DNA of 64,000 nt. Origin: JAHEEL01 sp963836085 (lineage in GTDB: Bacteria > Actinomycetota > Acidimicrobiia > Spongiisociales > UBA5794). Where the stretch lies: positions 248,001-312,000 of the forward strand of contig CAWIHT010000014.1 of NCBI GenBank assembly GCA_963836085.1, in the 5' to 3' direction. Below are positions 36,485 to 45,146 of this stretch, piece after piece; the stretch's first letter is position 1, and each line of letters opens with the position of its first letter. The position numbers and the translations under genes are program-made. The notes under the pieces are model-generated. The model saw only the letters and a list, made by a program, of their open reading frames with translations, was not told the origin of the DNA and made no database searches.

Positions 36485-37468
36485 CTAGTCGTCCGACGAC
36501 TCAGGTTCCGGTGTAGGTGGCGCCGATGGCTGCCGGGTGCTGCCCTTGGGCTTGCGGACCGCAGCGATCGCCCGCCAGAGGCCGAATCCGACGAGAGCGA
36601 GCAGGGCGATCGGAAGCACGAACGCTGCACCGACGATGAGTCCGCCGATCGTTGCAAGAAGCACCGTGCCGGCCTGTTCGATGGCGCTCTCGATGATCCC
36701 CGGATCGTCGGGCTCCTCGATCGGCGTCGATCCTGGGACCTCAGTGAGGCCGACGGTCAGGGTCGAGAAACTGGTGCGGCTGTCGAGATAGCGCAGACGC
36801 CCCTCGATCTGCTCGATGTTGAGGAGCACGTCCTGCATCCTCGTCTGGATGATCACGAGGTCGTCGATCTCGGTGGCCTCGTCCATCAGGCGGGTGTAGA
36901 ACTCCTCTTGGCTCCGCCAGTAGCTCAAGCGTCCTTCGAGGTCCACATACTCCTCGGTGACATCCTGGCTCGATACGCTGAGGCTGAGCCGTTCTCCGAG
37001 ACCGTCGACGCGGTTGAGCGCATCGTCAAACCGGTCCTCGGGGACGCGGAGTGTGATCCACCCGACGGTGTAGTTGACATCGTCGATCTCCTGCAGGTGT
37101 GTCTCCCCTGCGGTGATGTACCCGCCGAGGTCGGCGGCAATGCTCCTGAGTTGCGCCGAGACCTGGCCGAACGTCGCCGGTTCGACCCTGATGTCGACCT
37201 GGCCATCGCGGATGACCTTCAGGTCGACGGGGACATCGGTCCCGATCGCCGCCGACACGTTGACCCCTTGTGCTTTGGCCAGTTCTGCTTCTGCAGCCCC
37301 GCCGCCGTCCTCGGCAGTGATCGTCTCTCCCGTGGCGTAGTCCAGGGGAGCCGGGGCCTCCTCCATCGAGGAGTCGTTGGACCCGCTGCAAGCCGCCAAC
37401 AACAGAACGACGGCCAACATGGCCGCCGTTGCGAATCGTGTGCTTCCCGTCCGGTTCGATCTCGTCAT
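36485..37468 (-). CDS. DUF4349-family lipoprotein
   Basis: A 327-residue exported protein. The signal peptide ends in the lipobox LLAAC near residue 27. The DUF4349 region has VIRDGQVDIRVEPATFGQVSAQL, GGYITAGE, TLRVPEDRFDDALNRV and a central coiled coil (about residues 170-225), followed by one C-terminal membrane helix with WRAI and a basic tail. ATG 37468 follows AAGGAGAG. DUF4349 proteins are cell-envelope proteins of unknown role. Confidence 0.78.
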   Translation of the reverse strand: MTRSNRTGSTRFATAAMLAVVLLLAACSGSNDSSMEEAPAPLDYATGETITAEDGGGAAEAELAKAQGVNVSAAIGTDVPVDLKVIRDGQVDIRVEPATFGQVSAQLRSIAADLGGYITAGETHLQEIDDVNYTVGWITLRVPEDRFDDALNRVDGLGERLSLSVSSQDVTEEYVDLEGRLSYWRSQEEFYTRLMDEATEIDDLVIIQTRMQDVLLNIEQIEGRLRYLDSRTSFSTLTVGLTEVPGSTPIEEPDDPGIIESAIEQAGTVLLATIGGLIVGAAFVLPIALLALVGFGLWRAIAAVRKPKGSTRQPSAPPTPEPESSDD

Positions 37469-37564
37469 CGTCTCTCTCCTTGTCGGGTACAGACCGGCGT
37501 CGCCGTCGGCCGTCACCGGGTAGGACGGTCCGAGTTGCCAATCCGGTTCCGGTACCTTCCTCCC

Positions 37565-38137
37565 ATGGATCGACCGATCGTCGCCGTGCTTGCCGGCGGA
37601 GACAGCACCCGCATGGGTTTCGACAAAGCGATGGCACCCGTCGGTGGGGCGACGATGCTCGAGGCCGTGGTGGACGCCGTGGCGCCGATCGGTGACGTCG
37701 TGGTGGTTGGGCGCTCGTCCGCACCGGAAGGCCTCACCGCCGTCCCCGACCGTCGACAGGACGCCCGCGGGCCCCTCAACGGTCTCGAAACGGTCCTGGG
37801 CATCGAATCCGACCGCACCGTTGTGCTGGTGGCCGTCGACCACCCGTTCGTCCGGACCGAGACGCTGAGTCTCCTCCTCGAACTCGAAGGCGACGCTGTT
37901 GTCCCGGTCGATGCAGGCTGGCAGCAGGTCACCTGTGCCGTCTATCGGCCGACCTTCCTCGCCGCTGCCACGGGTGTCCTCGACGAAGGCGGACGCTCGA
38001 TCATCGCAGCGCTCGATCGGGTGAACACCCGCCTGGTCGATGAGGCTGAGTGGCGACCGTGGGGGGAAGACGGGCGCTCCTGGTTCAGCGTCGACTCGCT
38101 CGACCGCCTCCAGGAGGGGACCGCGAGGTTCGGCTGA
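37565..38137 (+). CDS. MobA-like nucleotidyltransferase
   Basis: A 190-residue NTP-transferase. The signature AVLAGGDSTRMGFDKAM and the GPLNGLETVL and VAVDHPFV (metal-binding Asp region) segments match molybdenum-cofactor guanylyl/cytidylyltransferases. MobA attaches GMP to molybdopterin; no other Moco gene is nearby. TACCTT at 37553-37558 is 6 bases before the ATG, so a leaderless start is likely. Confidence 0.8.
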   Translation: MDRPIVAVLAGGDSTRMGFDKAMAPVGGATMLEAVVDAVAPIGDVVVVGRSSAPEGLTAVPDRRQDARGPLNGLETVLGIESDRTVVLVAVDHPFVRTETLSLLLELEGDAVVPVDAGWQQVTCAVYRPTFLAAATGVLDEGGRSIIAALDRVNTRLVDEAEWRPWGEDGRSWFSVDSLDRLQEGTARFG

Positions 38138-38159
38138 AGTCGATCGCTACTCTTCCGGC

Positions 38160-38999
38160 ATGGAAGCAACTCTCCCCATCACGGTCGAGCGCCGAGGCCC
38201 CGTCGCCATCGTGTGGCTGGATCGGCCCGACCAGCGCAACGCGTTCGCCCCGGAGTTCTGGACGCTGTTCCCCAACGTCATCGAAGAGATCGGTGATGAC
38301 GCCGAGATTCGGGCCATCGTCGTCGCAGCAAAGGGCCGGGCCTTTACCGTCGGTCTGGACCTCAAGATGTTCGGCCCGGCCATGGTGACCGGGAACCTCG
38401 ACCCGGCGGCTCCCCAGCCTCCGTCGCCGGTCGCACAGCGTGCCCAGACCCGGCGCCTGGTCAAGACAATGCAACACACGTTCTCGTCTCTCGCCGAATG
38501 CCCGAAGCCGGTGATCGCCGCGATCCACGGGTACTGCATCGGGGCTGGTGTCGATCTGATCACCGCGTGCGACATCCGCTACGCGTCGGCCGACGCCATC
38601 TTCTCGATCAGAGAGACGCGACTCGCCATGGTGGCGGACGTCGGGACGCTCCAGCGCCTCCCCTCCATCATCGATCCGGGGAGCATGGCGGAACTCGCAT
38701 ACACGGGTCGGGATTTCGACGCCGGAGAGGCCGCGTCCCTTGGTCTGGTCACACGGCTCCTCCCCGATGCCGAGTTGACCGTGGCCGCAGCCGTCGAGAC
38801 CGCAGAAATGATCGCCGCCAACTCACCGCTCGCGGTCCAAGGCACCAAAGCGGTGCTCCGGGCAGGCGACGGGCGGACCGTCGCCGAAGCCCTCGACTAT
38901 GTCGCCTTGTGGAACGCCGCCTTCCTCCACTCCAACGACCTCGGCGAGGCCATGGCCTCCTTCCTCGAACGCCGCCCCCCAGAGTTCAAAGGCGAGTAG
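38160..38999 (+). CDS. Crotonase family protein (dienoyl-CoA isomerase-like)
   Basis: A 279-residue enoyl-CoA hydratase/isomerase-family enzyme. The CoA/oxyanion segments are FTVGLDLKMF and AAIHGYCIGAGVDLITACDIRYA. The downstream MVADVGTLQRLP is the pattern of delta-3,5-delta-2,4-dienoyl-CoA isomerases, whose catalytic Asp lies in this stretch. It probably acts in oxidation of odd-positioned unsaturated fatty acids. TACTCT at 38148-38153 is 6 bases before the ATG. Confidence 0.85.
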   Translation: MEATLPITVERRGPVAIVWLDRPDQRNAFAPEFWTLFPNVIEEIGDDAEIRAIVVAAKGRAFTVGLDLKMFGPAMVTGNLDPAAPQPPSPVAQRAQTRRLVKTMQHTFSSLAECPKPVIAAIHGYCIGAGVDLITACDIRYASADAIFSIRETRLAMVADVGTLQRLPSIIDPGSMAELAYTGRDFDAGEAASLGLVTRLLPDAELTVAAAVETAEMIAANSPLAVQGTKAVLRAGDGRTVAEALDYVALWNAAFLHSNDLGEAMASFLERRPPEFKGE

Positions 39000-39005
39000 C
39001 CCAGA

Positions 39006-39113
39006 ACTTCCTTCCCCTTCGGGGTGACGGAAAGGGTCTCTCGCGTTCGTGGAGACCGAGAGACCCCCTCCGTCGCCCAGAGGGCGCGCCCCTTCCCCCG
39101 AAAGGGCAGAGAT
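39006..39113. repeat. Family A palindromic repeat, eroded copy
   Basis: Two inverted half-elements around GGTCTCTCGCGTTCG...CGAGAGACC, with the inner hairpins much shortened. The rest of the 39000-39288 gap holds the ribosome site of gabT and short GCTCCATAGC-like words, but no gene. Confidence 0.7.
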
Positions 39114-39288
39114 CCTTGGTATTGGGCCCTTCTGCCTCAGCTCCATAGCTCCTCCGCTACTCAGCTACTCCCACGCGGCATAATGAGGTCATGTTCTGGA
39201 CTCCTCAGACTGAACGTGGTCACCTCTTCGCTGCTCCATAGCGAGCGTCAATCTCGTATGTATCCGCCCGCGAACCAGGAGGAACACC

Positions 39289-40557
39289 ATGACCGACCTC
39301 ACCAGCCGACTCCAAGACGCAATCGCCCCAGTCATCACCTTCGACTCGAAGATCGAGATCGTTGAAGGCGATGGGACCTGGGTCACCGACGCCAACGGCA
39401 AGCGCTACATCGACTTCGCCTGTGGCATTGCCGTGACCAACCTCGGCCACCGCCCGCCGACCGTCGCCGCCGCAGCCGAAGACCAGCTCAGCCGCCTCTG
39501 GCACGCCGGCGGATCGTTCCTCTATGAGTCGGTCGCCACCGCGGCAGAGAAGATCATCGATGTCGCCCCCGACAGCGTCGAGCAGGTCTTCTTCATGAAC
39601 TCCGGGGCCGAGGCCGTTGAAGGTTCGGTGAAGCTCGCCAGGAAGACCTCTGGACGCCAGGGCATCGTGGTGTTCCGCGGAGGCTTCCACGGACGCAGCA
39701 TGGGATCCGTTTCGTACACGACCTCCCGGTCGAAGTACCGGAGCGGCTACTTCCCGCTCGTGCCGTCGGTCTTCGTGACACCGTTCCCCCACCCCTACCG
39801 GTGGAACATGTCGCAGGAAGAGGCGAACGAGTACGCCCTCAACGAACTCCGTCTGTTGTTCAAGCATGAGGTCATGCCGGACGAGATCGCCGCTTTCCTC
39901 TTCGAACCGCTCCAGGGCGAGGGGGGTTATTACCCGGCGAGCTACGGCTTCATGAAGGCGATTCGGGACATCGCAGATGAGCACGGGATTCTGATGATCG
40001 TCGACGAGGTGCAGACCGGCTTCGGTCGCACCGGCGACTACTTCACGAGCCAGGTCTATGGCATCGATCCGGACATTCTGGTGATGGGGAAGGCGATCGC
40101 CAACGGTCTGCCGCTCTCCGCGGTCGGCGCTTCGAAGGAGATCTTCTCGAAGTTCCCACCTGGGTCTCACGGCACGACCTTCGGCGGGAATCCCGTGTCG
40201 TGCGCGGCGTCCGCCGCCGTCGTCGATGAACTGAAGAACGTGATTCCCGGCATTGCGGAACGATCGGACTTCGCATTCACACGACTCAGCGACCTCCAGG
40301 AACGTCACCGTACGGTCGGCGACGTCCGGGGCTTGGGACTGATGATCGGCGTCGAACTCGTGAAGGACGGACGCGAGCCGGACACTGAGGCGTGGGGCTT
40401 CATCTCGCGCAAGGCCGAAGACCTTGGCCTATTCATCCTCAACTGCGGCCCGGACAACAACGTGATCCGGTTCATCCCGCCCCTCAACGTTTCACTCGAC
40501 GACCTCGAGGCCGGGATCGACATCCTCGACCAAGCGATCACCGCCTACGAGGCCTGA
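39289..40557 (+). CDS. gabT: 4-aminobutyrate/omega-amino acid aminotransferase
   Basis: A 422-residue class III aminotransferase. GTWVTDANGKRYIDFACGIAVTNLGH, NSGAEAVEGSVKLAR, the cofactor Asp in IVDEVQTGFGRTG and the Schiff-base Lys in MGKAIANGLP are clear, as is GTTFGGNPVSCAA. It most likely transaminates GABA or another omega-amine, matching the polyamine genes 10-18 kb upstream. AGGAGGAAC precedes the ATG; a strong terminator follows. Confidence 0.88.
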   Translation: MTDLTSRLQDAIAPVITFDSKIEIVEGDGTWVTDANGKRYIDFACGIAVTNLGHRPPTVAAAAEDQLSRLWHAGGSFLYESVATAAEKIIDVAPDSVEQVFFMNSGAEAVEGSVKLARKTSGRQGIVVFRGGFHGRSMGSVSYTTSRSKYRSGYFPLVPSVFVTPFPHPYRWNMSQEEANEYALNELRLLFKHEVMPDEIAAFLFEPLQGEGGYYPASYGFMKAIRDIADEHGILMIVDEVQTGFGRTGDYFTSQVYGIDPDILVMGKAIANGLPLSAVGASKEIFSKFPPGSHGTTFGGNPVSCAASAAVVDELKNVIPGIAERSDFAFTRLSDLQERHRTVGDVRGLGLMIGVELVKDGREPDTEAWGFISRKAEDLGLFILNCGPDNNVIRFIPPLNVSLDDLEAGIDILDQAITAYEA

Positions 40558-40577
40558 GGCTCGATCTACCAGACGCG

Positions 40578-40608
40578 AGAGAGCCGGCGCCCACAGCGCC
40601 GGCTCTCT
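40578..40608. terminator. Terminator after gabT
   Basis: A 13-bp perfect stem (AGAGAGCCGGCGC at 40578-40590, complement at 40596-40608) with a 5-base loop, followed by TTCTT. It may also serve the minus-strand gene ending at 40635. Confidence 0.85.
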
Positions 40609-40634
40609 TCTTGATCTTGGCTGGTCGCTCTCTT

Positions 40635-40823
40635 CTAGTTCTGCGTCAGCACGCCGCGGAGGCGGGGGTACTTCACCGGCTTGTGGGTGTGGCAGAACTC
40701 GGCACGGTTGTAGCGAGAAAGGACGGTGTCGCACGCGTCGCTTCCGCAGACGCGGCCTTCGTCGTACGTCTTCGGGCGGCGGGACCGGCCCTGGGGACGA
40801 GAAGCTTTCATGATGTCGGACAT
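40635..40823 (-). CDS. Small Cys/His protein, putative zinc finger
   Basis: A 62-residue basic protein. The only ordered motif is C-x4-C-x3-LSRYN-x4-C-x2-H, with spacing of a single zinc site; similar LSxYN...CxxH small proteins occur in actinobacteria. GGAGGT lies 5 bases before ATG 40823, and a good sigma-A promoter lies at 40912-40940, so it looks well expressed on its own. A regulatory or RNA-binding role is possible; nothing shows it. Confidence 0.75.
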   Translation of the reverse strand: MSDIMKASRPQGRSRRPKTYDEGRVCGSDACDTVLSRYNRAEFCHTHKPVKYPRLRGVLTQN

Positions 40824-40911
40824 GTATGACCTCCGGAGAGAGCGGTTGGATTGGCCCGTGCAGTCGGTGGTGGACCTCACCGATCGGGGTTCTAGAGGAT
40901 GTGTTGCTCAG

Positions 40912-40940
40912 ATACTATTTGCACTATCCCGACATTGCAA
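40912..40940 (-). promoter_or_regulatory. Predicted sigma-A promoter of the small Cys/His gene
   Basis: On the minus strand TTGCAA (40935-40940) and TAGTAT (40912-40917) are 17 bases apart in an AT-rich patch directly after the lnt stop. Confidence 0.6.
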
Positions 40941-40962
40941 AACAATCTTTGCTTGGGATACG

Positions 40963-42450
40963 TCAATCTGGCCGGTGACGGCCCACAATCGCCTCGAGAC
41001 CGCCCTCTCCCGGCCAGAAGAGTGCAGCCGCAAGGGTAATCACCGCGAGCAGAGTCATCCAATTCGGGAATCGGGTGAACACGGTCGGACCGGCCGATCG
41101 CATCGCCACAGTTCCGTAGAGAACCTCCTCGGTGAAGAGGCCCGTTTCCTCCCCGACCTCGCCTGCTGCCGTGATGAACGTCGACTTGCCGGTGATGGCG
41201 GCGTGAACCAGATCCTGGCCGATGGCTGCCGCATTCACCCTCGTCATGTCGACGAGCTGGTCCGACGTGGAGGAGTATCCGTATGAACTCTCGTTGGTTG
41301 CTACGACCATGAGTTCGGATCCGGCGTTCGCTATCGAGCGAATGCTCCTGGGGAAAGCACCCTCGAACGAGATCACCGACCCCAGCTGGCCTTGAGTCAT
41401 GGGGAAGACGACCGGGTCGGTACCGCGAACCATGTCTCGGGGAACCTGTTCGAGTTGCGGGATGAACCCGAGCAGCGATCGAAGCGGAACGTACTCGCCG
41501 AACGGCACGGGGTGCTGCTTGGCATATTCGCCGATCTTCACCCCCTCTGGCGAGTACAGCATGTTGACGTTCAAGAACCCGTCCGGATCGACCTTCCTGG
41601 TGCCGGAGACGAGGAAGTAGGCGTCGATGCGTCCGGCCTCGGAGATGATCGCCGCCTTCACACTGTCGTTGCTCTCGGGTTCGAACGGCGGACCCGTGGA
41701 GTTCTCGGCCCACACCACCAGGTCGGCACCGCCATCGGGGATCGTCTGGGTGAGTGCGAGGTGTGACTCGAAGATGCGCTGGTTCTCGTTCTGGCAGTGC
41801 ACCATCGGGCAGGGCGACCCTCCCTGGACAATTGCCACCCGCACCTGGTTGCCGTCGGCGCTCGGAGCGAACAACGCTCCAACCACGCCGAGCAGGACGA
41901 TGACCACGGTCGTATCGACGAGCTGCCTCCAGTGCTCCCGCGACTCGATCACGAGTGCAGCCGCGGCGGCGAAGGCAACGGCGAGCACGGTCCACCCAGC
42001 GGGCCCGACAAACTGGACGCTGCCAAGCAGCGGTGCGAATCCGCCCGCCGCATAGCCGATGTTCCCCCATGGGAATCCGCCGAACGGGAACCGGGCACGG
42101 AGAAACTCGATCACCGCCCACCCGCCGATGGCGATCAGCCACCACCGCCAGGCGGGCCAGAGGCGGAATAGCCAGACGAGCAGGCTGTAGGCGGCGTAGT
42201 ACGCCGCCATGAGGAGCACCAGGGGTACCCACGCGATGAACCCGAGGATGGTGATCCAGTAGAGCAGCATCCCGAAGAACACGGTCCCCCACAGGAACCC
42301 GATCGTGACTGCCTCGAATCCGCGCTCCACGCGTCGCAGCGCCAAGAACAGCGGAATCGGTGCGACGAACGCAACGGGCCCGATGTCCAGCGGAGGGAAC
42401 GCGACCCACATGAGCAGCGCGCTGGCGAGTGCCGCAAGATACGGAAACAT
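40963..42450 (-). CDS. lnt: Apolipoprotein N-acyltransferase homologue with Ser at the catalytic Cys position
   Basis: A 495-residue membrane protein. About seven N-terminal hydrophobic helices (residues 1-190) precede a nitrilase-like domain (205-470) and a final helix. Two of three nitrilase triad residues are present, Glu249 (VVWAENS) and Lys311 (AKQHPVPFGEYVP). The nucleophile position reads VISFEGAF, with Ser361 (TCG) where Lnt has ICYE. A second anchor, NESSYG, replaces NDAWFG. Lnt adds the N-acyl chain to lipoproteins; this copy may be altered or inactive. Start 42450 is 9 bases after TACCCT (42460-42465). Confidence 0.83.
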   Translation of the reverse strand: MFPYLAALASALLMWVAFPPLDIGPVAFVAPIPLFLALRRVERGFEAVTIGFLWGTVFFGMLLYWITILGFIAWVPLVLLMAAYYAAYSLLVWLFRLWPAWRWWLIAIGGWAVIEFLRARFPFGGFPWGNIGYAAGGFAPLLGSVQFVGPAGWTVLAVAFAAAAALVIESREHWRQLVDTTVVIVLLGVVGALFAPSADGNQVRVAIVQGGSPCPMVHCQNENQRIFESHLALTQTIPDGGADLVVWAENSTGPPFEPESNDSVKAAIISEAGRIDAYFLVSGTRKVDPDGFLNVNMLYSPEGVKIGEYAKQHPVPFGEYVPLRSLLGFIPQLEQVPRDMVRGTDPVVFPMTQGQLGSVISFEGAFPRSIRSIANAGSELMVVATNESSYGYSSTSDQLVDMTRVNAAAIGQDLVHAAITGKSTFITAAGEVGEETGLFTEEVLYGTVAMRSAGPTVFTRFPNWMTLLAVITLAAALFWPGEGGLEAIVGRHRPD

Positions 42451-42558
42451 GAGGGCGCGAGGGTAGTGAGTCGAGCGCTTTGAGAAACGAGCCGATACTC
42501 AGCTGCTCAGCTACTCCTCCGGGCGACCGGCGACCGGCAGCCCCCTAGTCTCCCTCTC

Positions 42559-43344
42559 ATGAACGATCTTGAACTTGCGGTGCTTGCTGCGCGAACCGGT
42601 GGGGCGTTGGTGCGCGACGGATTCGACCGTGGTGTGGTCCCCGAATACAAGCGCCGCTTCGACCCGGTGACGGAGACCGACCATGCGTCGGAAGCGGCCA
42701 TTCTGAAGCTCCTCGCGGAGCACCGACCCAACGACGCCATCCTCGCGGAGGAGAGCGGAGGGACCATCCCCGACGGCCGTCTTTGGATCATCGATCCACT
42801 TGACGGCACCGTCAATTTCGTGCACGGCATTCCCCAGGTCTCGGTGAGTGTGGGTCTCTGGGAGGGATCCACGCCGCTGGCAGGCGTCATCTACGACCCG
42901 CTGCGCGACGAGTGCTTCGCTGCCGCCGCCGGCAAGGGCGCCACTCTCAACGACCGGCCGATCGGTGTCTCTCCGATCTCGAACCTGGATCGGTCGGTGG
43001 TGGCGACCGGCTTCCCCTACGACCACGGCGACTACGCGGACGAGTATGCGGCGGTCCTCGGAGCCGTGCTCGCGTCCGTCAATGGAATCCGGCGCGTCGG
43101 TTCTGCAGCCCTCGACTTCGCCTGGGTCGCCGCCGGTCGATACGAGGCCTACTGGGAACTCCACCTCGAGCCGTGGGATCAGGCGGCGGGCATCCTCATC
43201 GTCCGCGAAGCCGGAGGGCGCGTCACCGACATGGCCGACGTCGAATCGGTCCCTGCGACACCGCTCGTCCTTGCGAGCAATACCAGCGTCCATGAGGGCC
43301 TCCGCCAAATCGTCGAACCACTCGTGCCCGATCGGCTGAGATGA
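42559..43344 (+). CDS. suhB: Inositol monophosphatase family protein
   Basis: A 261-residue phosphatase with the metal-binding motifs EES (in ILAEESGG), IDPLDGTVNFVHGIP and WDQAAGILIVREAGG. The substrate may be inositol-1-phosphate or another sugar phosphate. TAGTCT at 42546-42551 lies 7 bases before the ATG. The stop overlaps the next gene as ATGA. Confidence 0.88.
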   Translation: MNDLELAVLAARTGGALVRDGFDRGVVPEYKRRFDPVTETDHASEAAILKLLAEHRPNDAILAEESGGTIPDGRLWIIDPLDGTVNFVHGIPQVSVSVGLWEGSTPLAGVIYDPLRDECFAAAAGKGATLNDRPIGVSPISNLDRSVVATGFPYDHGDYADEYAAVLGAVLASVNGIRRVGSAALDFAWVAAGRYEAYWELHLEPWDQAAGILIVREAGGRVTDMADVESVPATPLVLASNTSVHEGLRQIVEPLVPDRLR

Positions 43345-44903
43345 CAAGCCACCGTCGCCTCCTCGTTGCCGATGCCGTTCGGACGGCTCGGGGAGTTCAC
43401 GGAAACGCCATCCTGTTCGACGGCAACCGGGTCGTCGCTGCCGGGGATCGCCGCACGCTCGACGCACCGGGATTGACCGTCCACGAGTATCCGGGGGCCT
43501 ACCTGATTCCCGGAATACGCGACGCTCATATGCATCCCGTTCCGTACGCCTCCTCGCTGTATGGAACATCGCTCGATGCAGCCACCAGCATCGGCATGCT
43601 GCAAGACACCATCCGCGCCGGGTCGGCCGTTCTCTCCCCCGGTTCCCCGTTCATCGCGCTCCGTCTCGACGACGAGTCGCTGGTCGAGCGCCGCCTCCCC
43701 ACCAGGGCCGACCTCGACGCGGCCGCTCCCGACCGACCGGTCCTGATTCATCGCTACTGCGGTCACGTCGCGATCGCCAACACGGCGGCGCTCGCAATGG
43801 CCGGCGTAGACGGGTCCACGGCGGATCCATCCGACGGGTCGATCGACCGTGACTCGGATGGCGAACCGACCGGCGTACTGCGCGAGACCGCAATCGATCT
43901 CGTCTCGACACGCCTCGACGCGTCGGGGTCGGTGACCGACCAAATCCTCCTCGACGCCTTGACCGGTCTCGCCGGCATGGGCATCACCTCCATCGGTGCG
44001 ATCCTCGGCCTTGGCGACGGACCGTGGGCAAGCCTGGGCGACGAGGTGACCCGCATGGTCTCCGTCGCCGATCGCCTGCCAATCAGCGTTCACGCGTTCA
44101 TCATCGCCCACACTGCCAACGCCCTCGCCGAAGCGGCCAGACGCCTCGACGTTGGGAGCGATCGCCTCCGTTGGCTCGGATACAAGGGCTTCGCCGACGG
44201 GAGCCTCGGAGGACACACCGCAGCCATGCATGCCCCGTTTGCCGATCGCCCGGACGAGTTGGGCACCATGCGACTCGACGCATCCGATCGCGAGCTAGCC
44301 GTGGCGTCGCTAGAGATGGGGGGCATGGTCGCCATTCACGCGATCGGTGATCGGGCGAACGGCGCGGTCATCGACCTGTATGCAGAACTCATCGACGACG
44401 GTGCGGATCCTCGCAAGCTACGGATTGAGCACGCCTCGGTCCTCGGCCGTTCAGACATCAACCGCATTGCCCGCCTCGGTGTCGTGGCATCCGTGCAACC
44501 AGCATTTCTTGGGTCGGAGTTCGAATGGATCGCCGATCGGGTCGGCGCCGACCGCATCGTCTCGACGTATCCATTCGCTTCGATGGACTTCGCCGGTGTC
44601 CGGATGTGTGGAGGTTCAGACAGTCCGGTCGAGTCGCCCGATCCGTGGGCGGGCATGGCCCTGGCCCGGGATCGCGCGGGGGTGATGCCGGGCGAGGGCT
44701 TGCTCCCCGACCGTGCCCTCTCGCTCTTCACCGACGGCGCGGCGGCGGCCCTCGGAGAGCAACTCCCGCTCTCACCGGGTAGCCCGGCCGATCTGGTGAT
44801 TGTCGATCGTGATCCGGTCGCGAGCGATCCGGATCAGCTCAGGGAGACGGTCGTCTACGAGACGTGGGTTCGCGGTGAACGCGCCGACATCGGTGCGACG
44901 TAG
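43341..44903 (+). CDS. YtcJ-like amidohydrolase, second copy
   Basis: A 520-residue amidohydrolase coupled to suhB by ATGA. Metal-site motifs are IPGIRDAHMHP, YKGFADGSLGGHTAAM, HAIGDRANGAVIDLYAEL and CGGSDSPVESPDPWAGM. Same family as the gene at 27459, though clearly diverged. Substrate unknown. Confidence 0.82.
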   Translation: MTSHRRLLVADAVRTARGVHGNAILFDGNRVVAAGDRRTLDAPGLTVHEYPGAYLIPGIRDAHMHPVPYASSLYGTSLDAATSIGMLQDTIRAGSAVLSPGSPFIALRLDDESLVERRLPTRADLDAAAPDRPVLIHRYCGHVAIANTAALAMAGVDGSTADPSDGSIDRDSDGEPTGVLRETAIDLVSTRLDASGSVTDQILLDALTGLAGMGITSIGAILGLGDGPWASLGDEVTRMVSVADRLPISVHAFIIAHTANALAEAARRLDVGSDRLRWLGYKGFADGSLGGHTAAMHAPFADRPDELGTMRLDASDRELAVASLEMGGMVAIHAIGDRANGAVIDLYAELIDDGADPRKLRIEHASVLGRSDINRIARLGVVASVQPAFLGSEFEWIADRVGADRIVSTYPFASMDFAGVRMCGGSDSPVESPDPWAGMALARDRAGVMPGEGLLPDRALSLFTDGAAAALGEQLPLSPGSPADLVIVDRDPVASDPDQLRETVVYETWVRGERADIGAT

Positions 44904-44910
44904 CGGCTGC

Positions 44911-45111
44911 TCAGCCGCCGAGGCCGCCGGCAAACTGCCAGCAGTCCGTGCAGAGGTAGCCGGCGTTGTGGAATCGGGCATCTTGCTCGCCGATGGCGAT
45001 GCCGCACACGCTGCAGGTCCCAGCGACGAAGTCCCTCGCCGCGTCCTGGAACGGCCCTTCGGACGCGAAGAGGTCGGTTACGAGGACGGTTCTGCCGGTT
45101 CCCTGCTTCAC
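44911..45111 (-). CDS. Small CxxC...CxxC zinc-ribbon protein
   Basis: A 66-residue protein. Two knuckles, CSVCGIAI and CTDCWQ, 20 residues apart, make a likely zinc ribbon near the C-terminus. The start is GTG 45111, 7 bases after TAGCCT (45119-45124), again the leaderless pattern. It lies 35 bases downstream of the SelW-like gene on the same strand and could share its transcript. Convergent with the amidohydrolase, 7 bases apart. Function unknown. Confidence 0.68.
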   Translation of the reverse strand: MKQGTGRTVLVTDLFASEGPFQDAARDFVAGTCSVCGIAIGEQDARFHNAGYLCTDCWQFAGGLGG

Positions 45112-45146
45112 GAGATGAAGGCTATCGGGAACGCGTGTTCAGTGGT

